DNA of 64,000 nt from Klenkia brasiliensis (GTDB taxonomy: Bacteria; Actinomycetota; Actinomycetes; Mycobacteriales; Geodermatophilaceae): the NCBI RefSeq assembly GCF_900100695.1, contig NZ_FNCF01000003.1, forward strand, positions 1 to 64,000. The letters are read 5' to 3'. The position numbers were made by a program, and so were the translations under genes. Shown here piece by piece: positions 51,401 to 59,483 of this stretch; positions within the stretch are counted from its first letter, which is position 1, and each line of letters opens with the position of its first letter. The notes below the pieces were generated by a model. It searched no databases. It worked only from the letters and a program-made list of their open reading frames with translations, and had not been told where the DNA came from.

Positions 51401-53501
51401 GGCAAACAACCCGGCCCAGCTGCTGGCCGCTGAGGTCGACCGGTACGTCCACTCCCTCGCCACTGCAGCCGAAGATCTGGTCGGGGCCGACGTCATGGCC
51501 ACCATCGACGAGGCCGCGGAGGCCGCGTTCTCCGGCCTGCCGGATGAGCCGGCCTACCCAGCGCTCCGCGCCGACCTCGCCCTCCAGGCAGCTGCTGGCT
51601 ACGACGCGATCGAAGTCCTACGGAGTGCGGTGAACGACCCGCGCGGCCTGCACAACGCACGGGACGTCGCAGCCGTCCTCGACTGGCGCATCAAGGCGCC
51701 GGAGCCCGATGGTCCTCCGCCCCCTCTCCCCTGGCTCCACGCGACCCCACAGGCCCTGGCCGACCACCCGGTGTGGGGCAGCTACCTGGCCCGACGCGCA
51801 GACTGCATCCGGGAGCGCACGACGACCATCTCGGACGCCGCAGCCGACTGGACGCCCGACTCGGCACCGGCCTGGTCACAGCCCCTGATCGGCGCTCCGG
51901 AGCTGATACGCGAGCTAGCAGTCTGGCGGGCGGCCGGCGGCACGGAGCCTTCGGACCCACGGCCCACCGGCGCCCCGAGCTTTACTGCAGCGGACTTAGC
52001 TCATCAACGGCGCCTCGACACCCGCGTCCGCCAGATCCTCAGCGCGACGACGACCGAGGCCGTCCAGTGGGCGGCGCAACTGCGCGACGCTGCCCCGGGC
52101 ATCGACACCGATCCCTATTGGCCAGTACTCCTCGACCGACTGGTCAGCAGCCGGCTCGCCGACCCAGACGGCACCGGGCTGCTGGAGGCAGCCACCACGA
52201 CCCCCCTGCCTGATGAGCTTCCCGCTGCTGCTCTGTGGTGGCGTCTGCTGGAGCACCTCCCCGCGCACGATGGCCAAGACACGGGGATGGGGGCACGAGT
52301 CAATCTGACGCCACCGCCGGCGCCAGCCCCGGGCGGCTCGCTCCACGATGCCGATGAAGCTGCCCGCAGAAGAGCGCTCGAACTGAACGAACTCGCGGCA
52401 GCGTTCTTCGACGACGCGTACGGGGGCTCGTGGGCGCAGACCTACCTCGTCGACCGATTGGGGACCGACCCCAGGGAGTCCACCAACTACACGGTGGGGT
52501 ACGCACCAGGGGGATGGACGCAGCTGGTCGACCACCTACGCGGCGCAGGGGTCAGCGAGGACGACCTGCTCGCCTCGGGGCTGGCAAGCCGCACATCGAA
52601 CGGGCGACTGATCGACCGCTTCCGCGACCGTGTTGTGTTCGCCATCCGCGACGACGTCGGCATCGTCGGCTGGATCGGACGGAGGCACCCGGACGCAGAC
52701 ATGGCCCCACACCCGGGCTCGCCGAAGTACCTCAACACCGCTGAAACCCTCGCCTTCGTCAAGGGCCGGCACCTGTTCGGACTGGCAGAGAACCGTCCCA
52801 CCGTGCGACACGGGGCCACGCCCGTCCTGGTCGAAGGTCCGGTCGACGCGCTGGCCGTGACCATCGCCGGCGCGGGCAACTTCATCGGGATTGCCCCGCT
52901 CGGCACGGCCTTCACCGACGAGCAAGCAGACCGGCTGATGGTGTCGGTCCAAGACGGCGCGCCAAGCGTCATCGTGGGCATGGACTCCGACCCCGCTGGG
53001 CGACGATCGTCGGAAGGCATCTTCTGGAAACTGATCGACCGGGCCGAGGTCCGGTCGCTGGCGCTGACCGAAGGAAGCGATCCCGCGGACACCATCCGGG
53101 ACCGCGGTACTGCCGCACTGGCTAGCGCGCTCGAGTCGCACGTCGGTCTCGCCGATGTCGTCGTCGATGCCCGTATCAACGAGGTGGCCGACCGCCTCGA
53201 CACCGTCGAAGGACAGGTAGCAGCAACCCGTCGGTCCGCCGAAGTGATTGCCTCGGTTCCGGTTCCTCAGTGGCCCGCCCTGCTGACCCACGTTGTCGCG
53301 CGAACCGGTATCGCCCCAGACATCGCACTTGCGGAGACCCTCGCGGCCGCCGACCGCCGAACCCATGCAGTCAGTCGTTCCGACTTGGCCGTCAATGTGA
53401 GCGAGGACCGGTACGAGATCGCACAGGCACAAGCACAGAAGCGGTGGTCAAGGACTTGCGGACCGGGCTTGCTTGAGCCTGCCCGGCATCGAAGTCGGTA
53501 G
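48426..53501 (+). CDS. MobF (TrwC/TraI-type) relaxase-helicase with C-terminal DnaG-like primase
   Basis: A 1,691-residue conjugative relaxase. The start MTVHKLTAGDGYTYLSRQVA is typical, and the metal-binding His triad segment LHTHVA lies near residue 267. A RecD-like helicase follows, with Walker A GTGKTT near 602, Walker B VIVDEAG near 673 and TVHGAQGVTAD near 907. The last 350 residues resemble the DnaG core: YLVDRLG near 1340, NGRLIDRFRDRVVF, PKYLNTAET, then TOPRIM motifs LVEGPVDAL near 1468 and MDSDPAG near 1518. No DnaG zinc finger is seen. The protein could nick, unwind and prime the transferred strand. ATG 48426 and GTG 48423 are both possible starts. Confidence 0.9.
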   Translation: MTVHKLTAGDGYTYLSRQVAAQDADGPGVGGLSAYYTAKGESPGRWLGRGLEALTGEGLGPRVTEAQMRALFGEGCHPDRDRIATELTSAGATAAEVGRATRLGAPYRVFAAAGEFRQRCAVAYREHNAAHEEARGTPVPQEDRARIRTAITVQMFSEAFGRAPLDVRELSGHMARISRQATTAVAGYDLTFSPVKSVSTLWAIAPPEIAAAIEQAHDDAVLDVINWLEDHATYTRTGRHGVAQVDVHGLLGAAFTHRDSRAGDPDLHTHVAISNKVQTLTGRWLALDGRPIYKNTVAASERYNTRIEALLTERLGVRFAERRDGNTNKRPIREIVGIDGSLPRMWSSRRAAIDTRRAVLTATFQFDHGRPPTVREAIQLAQQANLETRDVKHEPRSHAEQRATWRAEALTVLGDADGLTRYVDGALNPVHRPAPPAITDQWLHDVARATVDRVALARATWEEPHLRAEAERRARHAGVPYVELDTAVDRVVTRALSPPFSLRITPDRDDGEPDPLRRLDGTSVFDVDGATVHTSDQVLDAERLIIDAAGRFDGHVTPTHSVHEALEKASAIGPPLNPGQTDFVRQLATSGSRVQAALAPAGTGKTTALGVLAEAWRAGGGTVIGLAPSAAASAVLRHKLADTTDTVAKFVHSMRTGADTPDWMASLGPGSLVIVDEAGAAATGDLAAVVDAVVTAGGSVRLVGDDQQLGAIGAGGLLTDLALTYGAVHLTEVVRFTHRDTGAPNAVEGAVSLALRDGDPAALAYYADRGRFHVGDLATCLDQAFGAWQADRAAGLDALMLAPTRDVVRELNDRARAERLDREGRGGPEVAFADGTAGSVGDVVITRRNDRTLASGRAGWVTNGDRWTIAAVRLSGAIDVVHNQTAALVTLPPDYVRADVTLGYASTVHGAQGVTADASHTVVTGTESRQQLYVALTRGRHANHAFITVAGDGDTHSAITRDGVLPPTAVEILQRILARDSAPQSANSALAQANNPAQLLAAEVDRYVHSLATAAEDLVGADVMATIDEAAEAAFSGLPDEPAYPALRADLALQAAAGYDAIEVLRSAVNDPRGLHNARDVAAVLDWRIKAPEPDGPPPPLPWLHATPQALADHPVWGSYLARRADCIRERTTTISDAAADWTPDSAPAWSQPLIGAPELIRELAVWRAAGGTEPSDPRPTGAPSFTAADLAHQRRLDTRVRQILSATTTEAVQWAAQLRDAAPGIDTDPYWPVLLDRLVSSRLADPDGTGLLEAATTTPLPDELPAAALWWRLLEHLPAHDGQDTGMGARVNLTPPPAPAPGGSLHDADEAARRRALELNELAAAFFDDAYGGSWAQTYLVDRLGTDPRESTNYTVGYAPGGWTQLVDHLRGAGVSEDDLLASGLASRTSNGRLIDRFRDRVVFAIRDDVGIVGWIGRRHPDADMAPHPGSPKYLNTAETLAFVKGRHLFGLAENRPTVRHGATPVLVEGPVDALAVTIAGAGNFIGIAPLGTAFTDEQADRLMVSVQDGAPSVIVGMDSDPAGRRSSEGIFWKLIDRAEVRSLALTEGSDPADTIRDRGTAALASALESHVGLADVVVDARINEVADRLDTVEGQVAATRRSAEVIASVPVPQWPALLTHVVARTGIAPDIALAETLAAADRRTHAVSRSDLAVNVSEDRYEIAQAQAQKRWSRTCGPGLLEPARHRSR

Positions 53502-53549
53502 ATGTAGACAAAATGGTGTGTTCGCGAACCACAGGTCGCGCCTGTGAAC

Positions 53550-54077
53550 CTAGGGCTCCCGTTCACCCGGTTTTCTCGACGAGTCCTCGCCCTGCATCCC
53601 GTCAGGGCTTCGATGAATGCCTCCCCCCGCTGGGCCGAACATGGCGTCTTTGGGGCTGATCCCATCGAGAGCGGAGGCGATCACATATCCGATGAACAGA
53701 ACGCCGAGCGCGCCCGCGGAGGCCAATTCACCATAGTTCCCACTGGCTAAGCGATCTTCACGCGATTGTATGAGGAGGGCATGCGCCGTACCCAGTGATG
53801 CGATGACGATGGCGAGGACCGTCGAGATGCGTCTGATCATCGCGGCCGCCACGTTTCTCGGTGACAGCCATGCCCTGTCTCGTCTCACGAGTGCAGCGAC
53901 TTCGTCCGCGAGCAGGTCGTCCAGAGGCTTGCGGTGGCTATCCGGCAGGTCTGTTCGCAGCTTCACATGCCGCTCAATCCGCCTATTCAGTGTGGGGACC
54001 CGGGCGTACTGGAATAATCCAGCCGCGAAAGCGACAACAAGACCTGGAGCTGCCGACGAGAGCCATTCGAGATTCAA
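53550..54077 (-). CDS. Uncharacterised membrane protein
   Basis: A 175-residue protein with three hydrophobic segments: APGLVVAFAAGLFQYARV at the N-terminus, STVLAIVIASLGTAHALLI in the middle, and SAGALGVLFIGYVIASAL late. A basic cytoplasmic stretch separates the first two. I recognise no family. It faces the relaxase gene and may belong to the conjugative element as an entry-exclusion or accessory protein; that is a guess. Confidence 0.65.
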   Translation of the reverse strand: MNLEWLSSAAPGLVVAFAAGLFQYARVPTLNRRIERHVKLRTDLPDSHRKPLDDLLADEVAALVRRDRAWLSPRNVAAAMIRRISTVLAIVIASLGTAHALLIQSREDRLASGNYGELASAGALGVLFIGYVIASALDGISPKDAMFGPAGGGIHRSPDGMQGEDSSRKPGEREP

Positions 54078-54264
54078 TCAAAGCCACCCAAGGTCAGTTG
54101 CGCTGCAATTTGTCCTCGAGAATACCCGAGGCGAGCCCCAGGTCGATCTTCATGAATCCCCGACCAGCGCGGTCGCTTTGGGGTACTGAAGTTAGCCTGA
54201 CCGTTCCGCGATCCGCCCGCTTAGCGCACACGAAACAGGCCGCTTCCGCGCCGCGTCACTCTCA

Positions 54265-54738
54265 CTAGGTGGCATAAGAGCTGGAGTATCGGGCGCGGGC
54301 GGGCCAGTCCTGATGCCTCCCCGTTCGGCACGTGCTCTCGCCGAGCCGATCGGTCATCCGATCGCTGAACGCGGGGAACGCGTACCGATTCCACTCCTCG
54401 GCCTGTTCCGGCGCGGCTGACGCCTCCGCTTCCCACCGGAGGACGGCCAGCACCGGGAGCTCGCGTGCGATGTGCGGGTGCTCCCGCCAGCACGCTGGGA
54501 TGAGCTGAGCAGGTCGCCAGACGTATTCGTGGTTGAGCCAAAGCACGACGTCGTCGCACCATGACCAGATCGCCTCTGCCAGGTCGGCGGTGCAGGACGC
54601 CGGCTCCCACGGCCGCTCGAGCTCAGCGACTGACGAGGGCGGGAACGCCTGTCCCCCTTCTCGACCGTGCACCCCGTGCAGCAGATCAAGCGCGGCGAGC
54701 ACCGAGATTGGTGGGGCCGGGAACGGGAGCACCATCAC
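54265..54738 (-). CDS. Probable DUF4913-type protein
   Basis: A 157-residue protein. The block DVVLWLNHEYVWRPAQLIPA followed by CWREHPHIARELPVLAVLRW, and then the later EEWNRYAFPAFSDRM, resembles DUF4913 proteins of actinobacterial plasmids and conjugative elements. Their function is unknown. The GTG at 54738 overlaps the coupling-protein stop (GTGA); an ATG at 54735 is an equal choice. Gene order ties it to the transfer operon. Confidence 0.65.
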   Translation of the reverse strand: MMVLPFPAPPISVLAALDLLHGVHGREGGQAFPPSSVAELERPWEPASCTADLAEAIWSWCDDVVLWLNHEYVWRPAQLIPACWREHPHIARELPVLAVLRWEAEASAAPEQAEEWNRYAFPAFSDRMTDRLGESTCRTGRHQDWPARARYSSSYAT

Positions 54739-56222
54739 CGCGATGGGCCAACCGGGTCCGCCGGGACCATCCAGTTCGCCTGCGCGTATCCGATTGCCGC
54801 TGCGGTCCGCACGGCGACGTCGTCATCCTGTCCACGGGCTCGATCAACGGCCTCGCGAGCTGCGGCCAGCTCCGCTGCCAGACGCCGCCCGTCCCTACCG
54901 TCCAGGCAGCGGTGCAACCGAGCGATGATCGGCGGCGCAGTGCCGGCGATGACGACGGCGTGTCGCTCGGCGACCGTGCGGAAGTCGCCCGGCCGCAGGA
55001 CGCGGACGTCCTCCCCCGATCGCGACGATCCAGCACCACCCGGGCCGTCCGTGATGGTGCTCCGGCTGATCCGGACGTCGTCGAGCAGCTCGGAGAGCTC
55101 TCGGTAGAACTGGACGTCCTTCCCACCCCCGAAGACCACCAGGTTGTTGGTGAGCCCGAACAGCGAACGGGCCTCGTCCTCCCCGTAAGCCACGACCATC
55201 TGCTTCCACGTCTGCGTGGCGTAGATGAAAGACAAGCCGAGCGCGCGCTCGTTGGCCATCCGCACCCGCAGCGTCGGCAGGGGCGCGGTGGACGGCAGCT
55301 CGTCCAGGCACGCCAGGAAGGATGGCGTCATGCGCCCGTGCGGGGAGGTCGTCGCTAAGTGGAGAGCGGTGTCCAGGACGTGCTCGGCGACGGCCGTCAT
55401 CAGCGGCGCGGCCGAGGCATAAGGGTCTTCCCGGCCCAGCAGGTAGACCGTTCCGTTGCTCCGGATCAGGTCGGGGAGGTCGGTCGCCGGGCGGCCGGGG
55501 CCGGGCACGCATCGCCGGCGCACGTCCGGCTGGAAGAACAGGGCCATCGCCTGCTGCACCGTGGTGATGGTGTTTCCGACGGTGTCGGGGCTGCCCCGCA
55601 GTGCCCCGAGCAGCAGACCGTCCCAGAAGCGGGCGGCGTGCGGGTGCTGCTGCAGAATCTCCGCAGGCTGCTCGGCGGCCACGGGGTTGGCCACCCACTC
55701 CAGGACGTGGTCGATGGTGCGACCGGTGAGCGCAGCCGCGTGCAGGAACCCCTGCAGCACCTTGGCGGTCTCGGCCGCGTAGAAGCGGGCGGCACCGTCC
55801 TGGCGGCCGCCAGAGACGGCCCCGCTCACTGTGCCGGCCGAGAACGCCTTGGCCCGGCGTTCGGCGGTCCGCGGGTCCACGCACCCGGCGACGGGGTCCC
55901 AGACCAGCTCCGGCGTGCCCGGCGCCGCGGCGAAGGGGTCGAGGACGGCGACTGGCCGCGCACGGCCGCCAGGGATGGCCGGCCGTTGGCGGCGACCCAT
56001 CGTCAGCAGGAGGTCGTCGACCTTCGTCAGCGTCGCCAGCGCACCCCCACGGTGTGCGAGCAACGCTGGCGCGAGCAGGTCGAGCGTCTTGCCGGAGCCC
56101 TGTTCTCCGAACACCCCGGTGGTGCGGTCGTAGCGGCACCACAGGTCGACGCCCGCTGGCACCACTGACTGACCGAGCCGCCAGCCCACGTCGTGCGGGT
56201 CGAACGTCCGCAGTCCGATCAA
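54735..56222 (-). CDS. Type IV coupling protein (VirD4/TraG family, TraM-recognition type)
   Basis: A 495-residue ATPase that should hand the relaxase-DNA complex to the secretion channel. Walker A is VFGEQGSGKT, at about residue 35. Walker B lies in FLACLDELPSTAPLP, followed by IYATQTWKQM and NLVVFGGGKDVQFY, as in TraG/TraD proteins. No membrane helices are visible, common in the actinobacterial form. The TTG at 56222 forms a TTGA overlap with the upstream gene and has GACGAGG before it; a longer frame inside that gene looks non-coding. Confidence 0.87.
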   Translation of the reverse strand: MIGLRTFDPHDVGWRLGQSVVPAGVDLWCRYDRTTGVFGEQGSGKTLDLLAPALLAHRGGALATLTKVDDLLLTMGRRQRPAIPGGRARPVAVLDPFAAAPGTPELVWDPVAGCVDPRTAERRAKAFSAGTVSGAVSGGRQDGAARFYAAETAKVLQGFLHAAALTGRTIDHVLEWVANPVAAEQPAEILQQHPHAARFWDGLLLGALRGSPDTVGNTITTVQQAMALFFQPDVRRRCVPGPGRPATDLPDLIRSNGTVYLLGREDPYASAAPLMTAVAEHVLDTALHLATTSPHGRMTPSFLACLDELPSTAPLPTLRVRMANERALGLSFIYATQTWKQMVVAYGEDEARSLFGLTNNLVVFGGGKDVQFYRELSELLDDVRISRSTITDGPGGAGSSRSGEDVRVLRPGDFRTVAERHAVVIAGTAPPIIARLHRCLDGRDGRRLAAELAAAREAVDRARGQDDDVAVRTAAAIGYAQANWMVPADPVGPSR

Positions 56223-57496
56223 CGCGGCCTCGTCTGGCCGTGATGACGCTGCCGCCCGAGCAGGACCTGTCGCGCGGCCTCGCGGCTGGCGGCCTCGAGT
56301 GCACCGGCTGCCTCGGGACGGCGGAGCATTTCCTGGTTGGCCGCCTGGACGCGATGGGGGAAGCCCGGGGGGTGCGCCTCGTCGATGCGGACCGCCACCG
56401 CAAGCGACAACAGCCTGGCGTTGTGCAGCGCGCCGACCACCGGTTGGAGGTCGGCCGCGTTCGCCCGCACCAGTCCTCCGGGCTGGTAGCCGCGGAGGTA
56501 CGGCGCCATCCGCTCCTCGCGCGGCGGCAGGTCCCTCGCGAAGGCGACGAGGCTGCCGTCGTCCGCCCATGACCGGACGGTTCGGTAGAGCAGCTGGACA
56601 GCCAGGGTGGGCATGTGCTGCGCCGCTGCGGCCACTGCGCCCCGCACGGCAGGGTCGCCGAGCATGGTCTGTGCCGGGGCGCTGGTCAGGCTGTCGTTGA
56701 GACGGATGGCTGCGGCGACCGCCGGTGGGGCCTGGGGGTGCGGACGCCTGCTGCCGTCGTCGTAGGGCCGTAGTGCCTCCCGGACCGCGCGCCAGGCCGG
56801 CGAGGCCAGGTGCCCGGAGCCCATGGGTGCAGTGCTGCCGAGTCGCTGCGCCAGGGCCGTGATCGTCTCGGCGGCCGAGGTGTAGGTCAGGACCTGCGCG
56901 ACGGTCGGCAGGTGGGCTGTTGCGCCCGTGGCCCGGAGTAGCGCAGCGACGGCGTCCGGGACGACGCGAACCGGGTCCCGGCTGGTGATGCGCTCGAAGC
57001 CTGCAAGCGGACGATCGAGAAGAGAGGCATCGCTCCGGGACGGCGGGTGGAGCGCTGCGGTCTGCTGCACGCGCACCGCCCAGCGCCGGACCTGCTCCAC
57101 CCGCTGCGCCGCGGGTTCGGGGGCCGGCTGCAGGATGGCCGCCAGCGGGGTGACCGTGTCGGCCATCAGGGTGGCCACAGCCCAGCGTGAGGAAACGGTG
57201 CTGTGACTGTGCAGCACAGCCATGCTGTCGGCGGCCGCACCGGCCAGCAGGGCCATCCGACCCTCCGCGACGGGGGCGTGGCGCCCCAGCTCGGAGCAGG
57301 CCGTGGCGAGACCCGCCACGTCGCGCTCCAGACCCCGCCGGCTCTCGGTCGACAGGCCGTCGTCGCGGAGGTGGGCCAGCGCACGGCCGAGATGCCCCAA
57401 CGCGGTCGCGGCGTCGGCCTGGTCCGCCGCCGACCGCTCCACCCGCTCGGCGGTGTCGGCGAGCTCGTCGAGGAGCTGGCCGAGCGAGGTCGCCAT
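56219..57496 (-). CDS. Uncharacterised helical protein of the transfer operon
   Basis: A 425-residue Ala/Leu-rich protein with long helices and no signal peptide, starting MATSLGQLLDELADTAERVE. No enzymatic motif is seen. Its position between the coupling protein and a small upstream gene, with stop/start overlaps on both sides, matches the unnamed large protein found in other actinobacterial conjugation operons. A structural or DNA-processing role is inferred only. Confidence 0.72.
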   Translation of the reverse strand: MATSLGQLLDELADTAERVERSAADQADAATALGHLGRALAHLRDDGLSTESRRGLERDVAGLATACSELGRHAPVAEGRMALLAGAAADSMAVLHSHSTVSSRWAVATLMADTVTPLAAILQPAPEPAAQRVEQVRRWAVRVQQTAALHPPSRSDASLLDRPLAGFERITSRDPVRVVPDAVAALLRATGATAHLPTVAQVLTYTSAAETITALAQRLGSTAPMGSGHLASPAWRAVREALRPYDDGSRRPHPQAPPAVAAAIRLNDSLTSAPAQTMLGDPAVRGAVAAAAQHMPTLAVQLLYRTVRSWADDGSLVAFARDLPPREERMAPYLRGYQPGGLVRANAADLQPVVGALHNARLLSLAVAVRIDEAHPPGFPHRVQAANQEMLRRPEAAGALEAASREAARQVLLGRQRHHGQTRPR

Positions 57497-57798
57497 CAGC
57501 GCACCGCGATCAGGGCTCGGCGGCCGTGCCGCGCGGCCTGGACCACCGACGGCTGGTCGAAGTCTGCCGCGTCCAGTTCACCCAATGCGCGGAGAGCGCG
57601 GGTGATGAGGACATCCGGGCCCGGATGATCGGGTACCGGAGGGACCGGCCCGGTGTCGATACCCAAGGCAGCGCAGGCGGCGAGGCTGTGCAGGGCTGCC
57701 GAACGACCGGTGAGCCGATGCCTGCCCGCGGTGGCGAACAGCGCTGCGGCGAGCCTCACCTGGTCCAGCGGGGCGGTCGGGCGATGGGTGGTCTGCAT
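57496..57798 (-). CDS. Small uncharacterised protein of the transfer operon
   Basis: A 100-residue helical protein starting MQTTHRPTAPLDQVRLAAAL. GAGGAG lies five bases before the ATG at 57798. It ends at the start codon of the next gene (TGATG). I see no known motif. Its conserved place in the operon is the only clue. Confidence 0.68.
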   Translation of the reverse strand: MQTTHRPTAPLDQVRLAAALFATAGRHRLTGRSAALHSLAACAALGIDTGPVPPVPDHPGPDVLITRALRALGELDAADFDQPSVVQAARHGRRALIAVR

Positions 57799-57921
57799 GG
57801 TTCTCCTCGATCGGTGACGGAGCACGACCGTGGGGGCTCGGGCGCCGTCATGGGGTGCAGGTCACCGAACCTGTGGACAGCTGACAGGTCCGGGTCTCCC
57901 TGTGGATGGAGCCCTGGTCGA

Positions 57922-58380
57922 TCAGCGGTGGTGCAGGTCGGGCCGGATGACCTGCCGTGCTGCGCGGAGGCCCGACACACCGAGGGCCTGCTCGGCCTGC
58001 CGCCGGGTGGCCATGCCGTTCCTGGCCGCCCTGGATCGCCCGACCACTGCACTGACCAGCAGGGCGCCCGCAACGATGAGCACCGCCTCGCAGGTGATGA
58101 CCACGACGTAGGTCGGCGTCGGACCTGCCATCCGCGCTACCTGGGTCTCTGGGTAGGCCGCACCGGGATGCCCTTCCACCAGGCCGGCGACAGCAGGGGG
58201 GATGTCGCCAGCGGTGGCTGGCCAGACCCAGCCATCGCCCCAGATCGCGGCAGCCAACCCGACACCCACGAGCGCGCCGCCGGCCACGACGCTGAGGACG
58301 ACCGTGATGGCGATGAGGGCGATCTCCCAGCCGCGGCCGACCGGTTGGGGGTCGCGCACCCGTCGCAGCGGCGCGCTCAT
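57922..58380 (-). CDS. Two-helix membrane protein of the transfer operon
   Basis: A 152-residue protein with hydrophobic segments IALIAITVVLSVVAGGALVG and VVVITCEAVLIVAGALLVSA. They flank an extracytoplasmic stretch of about 60 residues, and a basic C-terminal tail of about 40 residues follows. The ATG at 58380 overlaps the NlpC/P60 stop (ATGA). It may anchor part of the secretion channel. No family name can be given. Confidence 0.72.
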   Translation of the reverse strand: MSAPLRRVRDPQPVGRGWEIALIAITVVLSVVAGGALVGVGLAAAIWGDGWVWPATAGDIPPAVAGLVEGHPGAAYPETQVARMAGPTPTYVVVITCEAVLIVAGALLVSAVVGRSRAARNGMATRRQAEQALGVSGLRAARQVIRPDLHHR

Positions 58381-59483
58381 CCGATGTGCCGGACGGCCAC
58401 GACCTGACCGGCCCACCGACTGGCCTCCGTCACGATGACCGGCACCCCGCTCATCGGGGCGTGCACGAGGTACAGGTGCCTGCCGTCCGCCGCGTCGACG
58501 TAGCCGGCAACCATCCCGACGTGACCGGGCCGCAGGGCGGTCCCTCCGGAGCCCGGGATCATGACGAGGTCACCGGCGACGGCGTCGGTGAGGTTGATGG
58601 CGCCGGGCGTGCCGTGGCCTGTTTGCGCGGCTGCGTTGTGCGGGAGCGCCACACCTGCGGCCGCCCAGGCCGCCATGGTCAGACCTGAGCAGTCGAAGGC
58701 GTTGGGTCCGGCGGCAGCCCAGATGTAGGGCTTCCCGAGTTGGGCCAACGCGTACTGCACGGCCGCGACCCCCTGCGGTGAACCGTTGATCACCAGACCG
58801 GCCGGCACCGTCGGCGTCCCGGTGGTGTTGCCGCCCATCGGGCCGACGAACTCCCCCACCGGCTGGGCGCCGCCGGCACCTGGGCAGATCGCGGCGGTCG
58901 AGGTGCCGGTGCCGTCCCCGGCGCCGACCCCGCTGCTCGCTGTCGGCCAGATCTGCCCCACGACGCCCTCGGCCAGCCCGATGTGGAGGGCGTACCGATC
59001 CGGGTAGGCCGAGATCTGGACCGCCTGCGCGACGTCCCCTATCGGTCTGGTCTCCCAACCGGGGACGCCGACCATCCGGTCGAGGAACGCGTTGGTGGAC
59101 CGCACGGGGTCGATGGCGACGGCTTCGGTGTAGATCGACACCCGCTGCTGGAACAGACCTTCGGAGTCGTGGTCGGTCTGGACGGCGGAGTTGACGAGCC
59201 TGGACTCCGTGTAGGCGGTGGCCACGGCGATGACCGCCGCACGGACGGGCAGCTGCCGTCCGGCCACCGTCGACACGATGGTCCAGGCGTGGCCCATCTG
59301 GTCTGCGTCGAGGTCGACCCCGCCGACGGTCTGCCCCGATCCAGCGCCCGCGCACAGTCCGGTCGAGGCTCCCGCAGGCGTCGCCCCACCACCGGTCAGG
59401 ACCAGCAGCATCGCCGTCACGACGGTGATCACCGGGACTGCGGCGGCTGCCGCACCCTTGGCCATGCCCTGCCCGCTGGTCAC
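58377..59483 (-). CDS. NlpC/P60 peptidoglycan hydrolase of the conjugation system
   Basis: A 368-residue exported cell-wall enzyme. An N-terminal membrane/signal helix (AAAAVPVITVVTAMLLVLTG) is followed by a lysozyme-like region with AYTESRLVNSAVQTD and SEGLFQQR. A C-terminal NlpC/P60 domain has FDCSGLTMAAW (catalytic Cys) and RPGHVGMVAG (catalytic His). It should open peptidoglycan for the mating channel. The GTG at 59483 overlaps the upstream stop (GTGA). Confidence 0.9.
   Translation of the reverse strand: MTSGQGMAKGAAAAAVPVITVVTAMLLVLTGGGATPAGASTGLCAGAGSGQTVGGVDLDADQMGHAWTIVSTVAGRQLPVRAAVIAVATAYTESRLVNSAVQTDHDSEGLFQQRVSIYTEAVAIDPVRSTNAFLDRMVGVPGWETRPIGDVAQAVQISAYPDRYALHIGLAEGVVGQIWPTASSGVGAGDGTGTSTAAICPGAGGAQPVGEFVGPMGGNTTGTPTVPAGLVINGSPQGVAAVQYALAQLGKPYIWAAAGPNAFDCSGLTMAAWAAAGVALPHNAAAQTGHGTPGAINLTDAVAGDLVMIPGSGGTALRPGHVGMVAGYVDAADGRHLYLVHAPMSGVPVIVTEASRWAGQVVAVRHIG

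Noticed and set aside
53267-53665. A 132-codon leftward frame at the end of the relaxase, and a possible tRNA or att site near 53.5 kb
   Set aside because: Half the frame is antisense to the relaxase. I could not fold a tRNA or find a direct repeat that would mark an attachment site.
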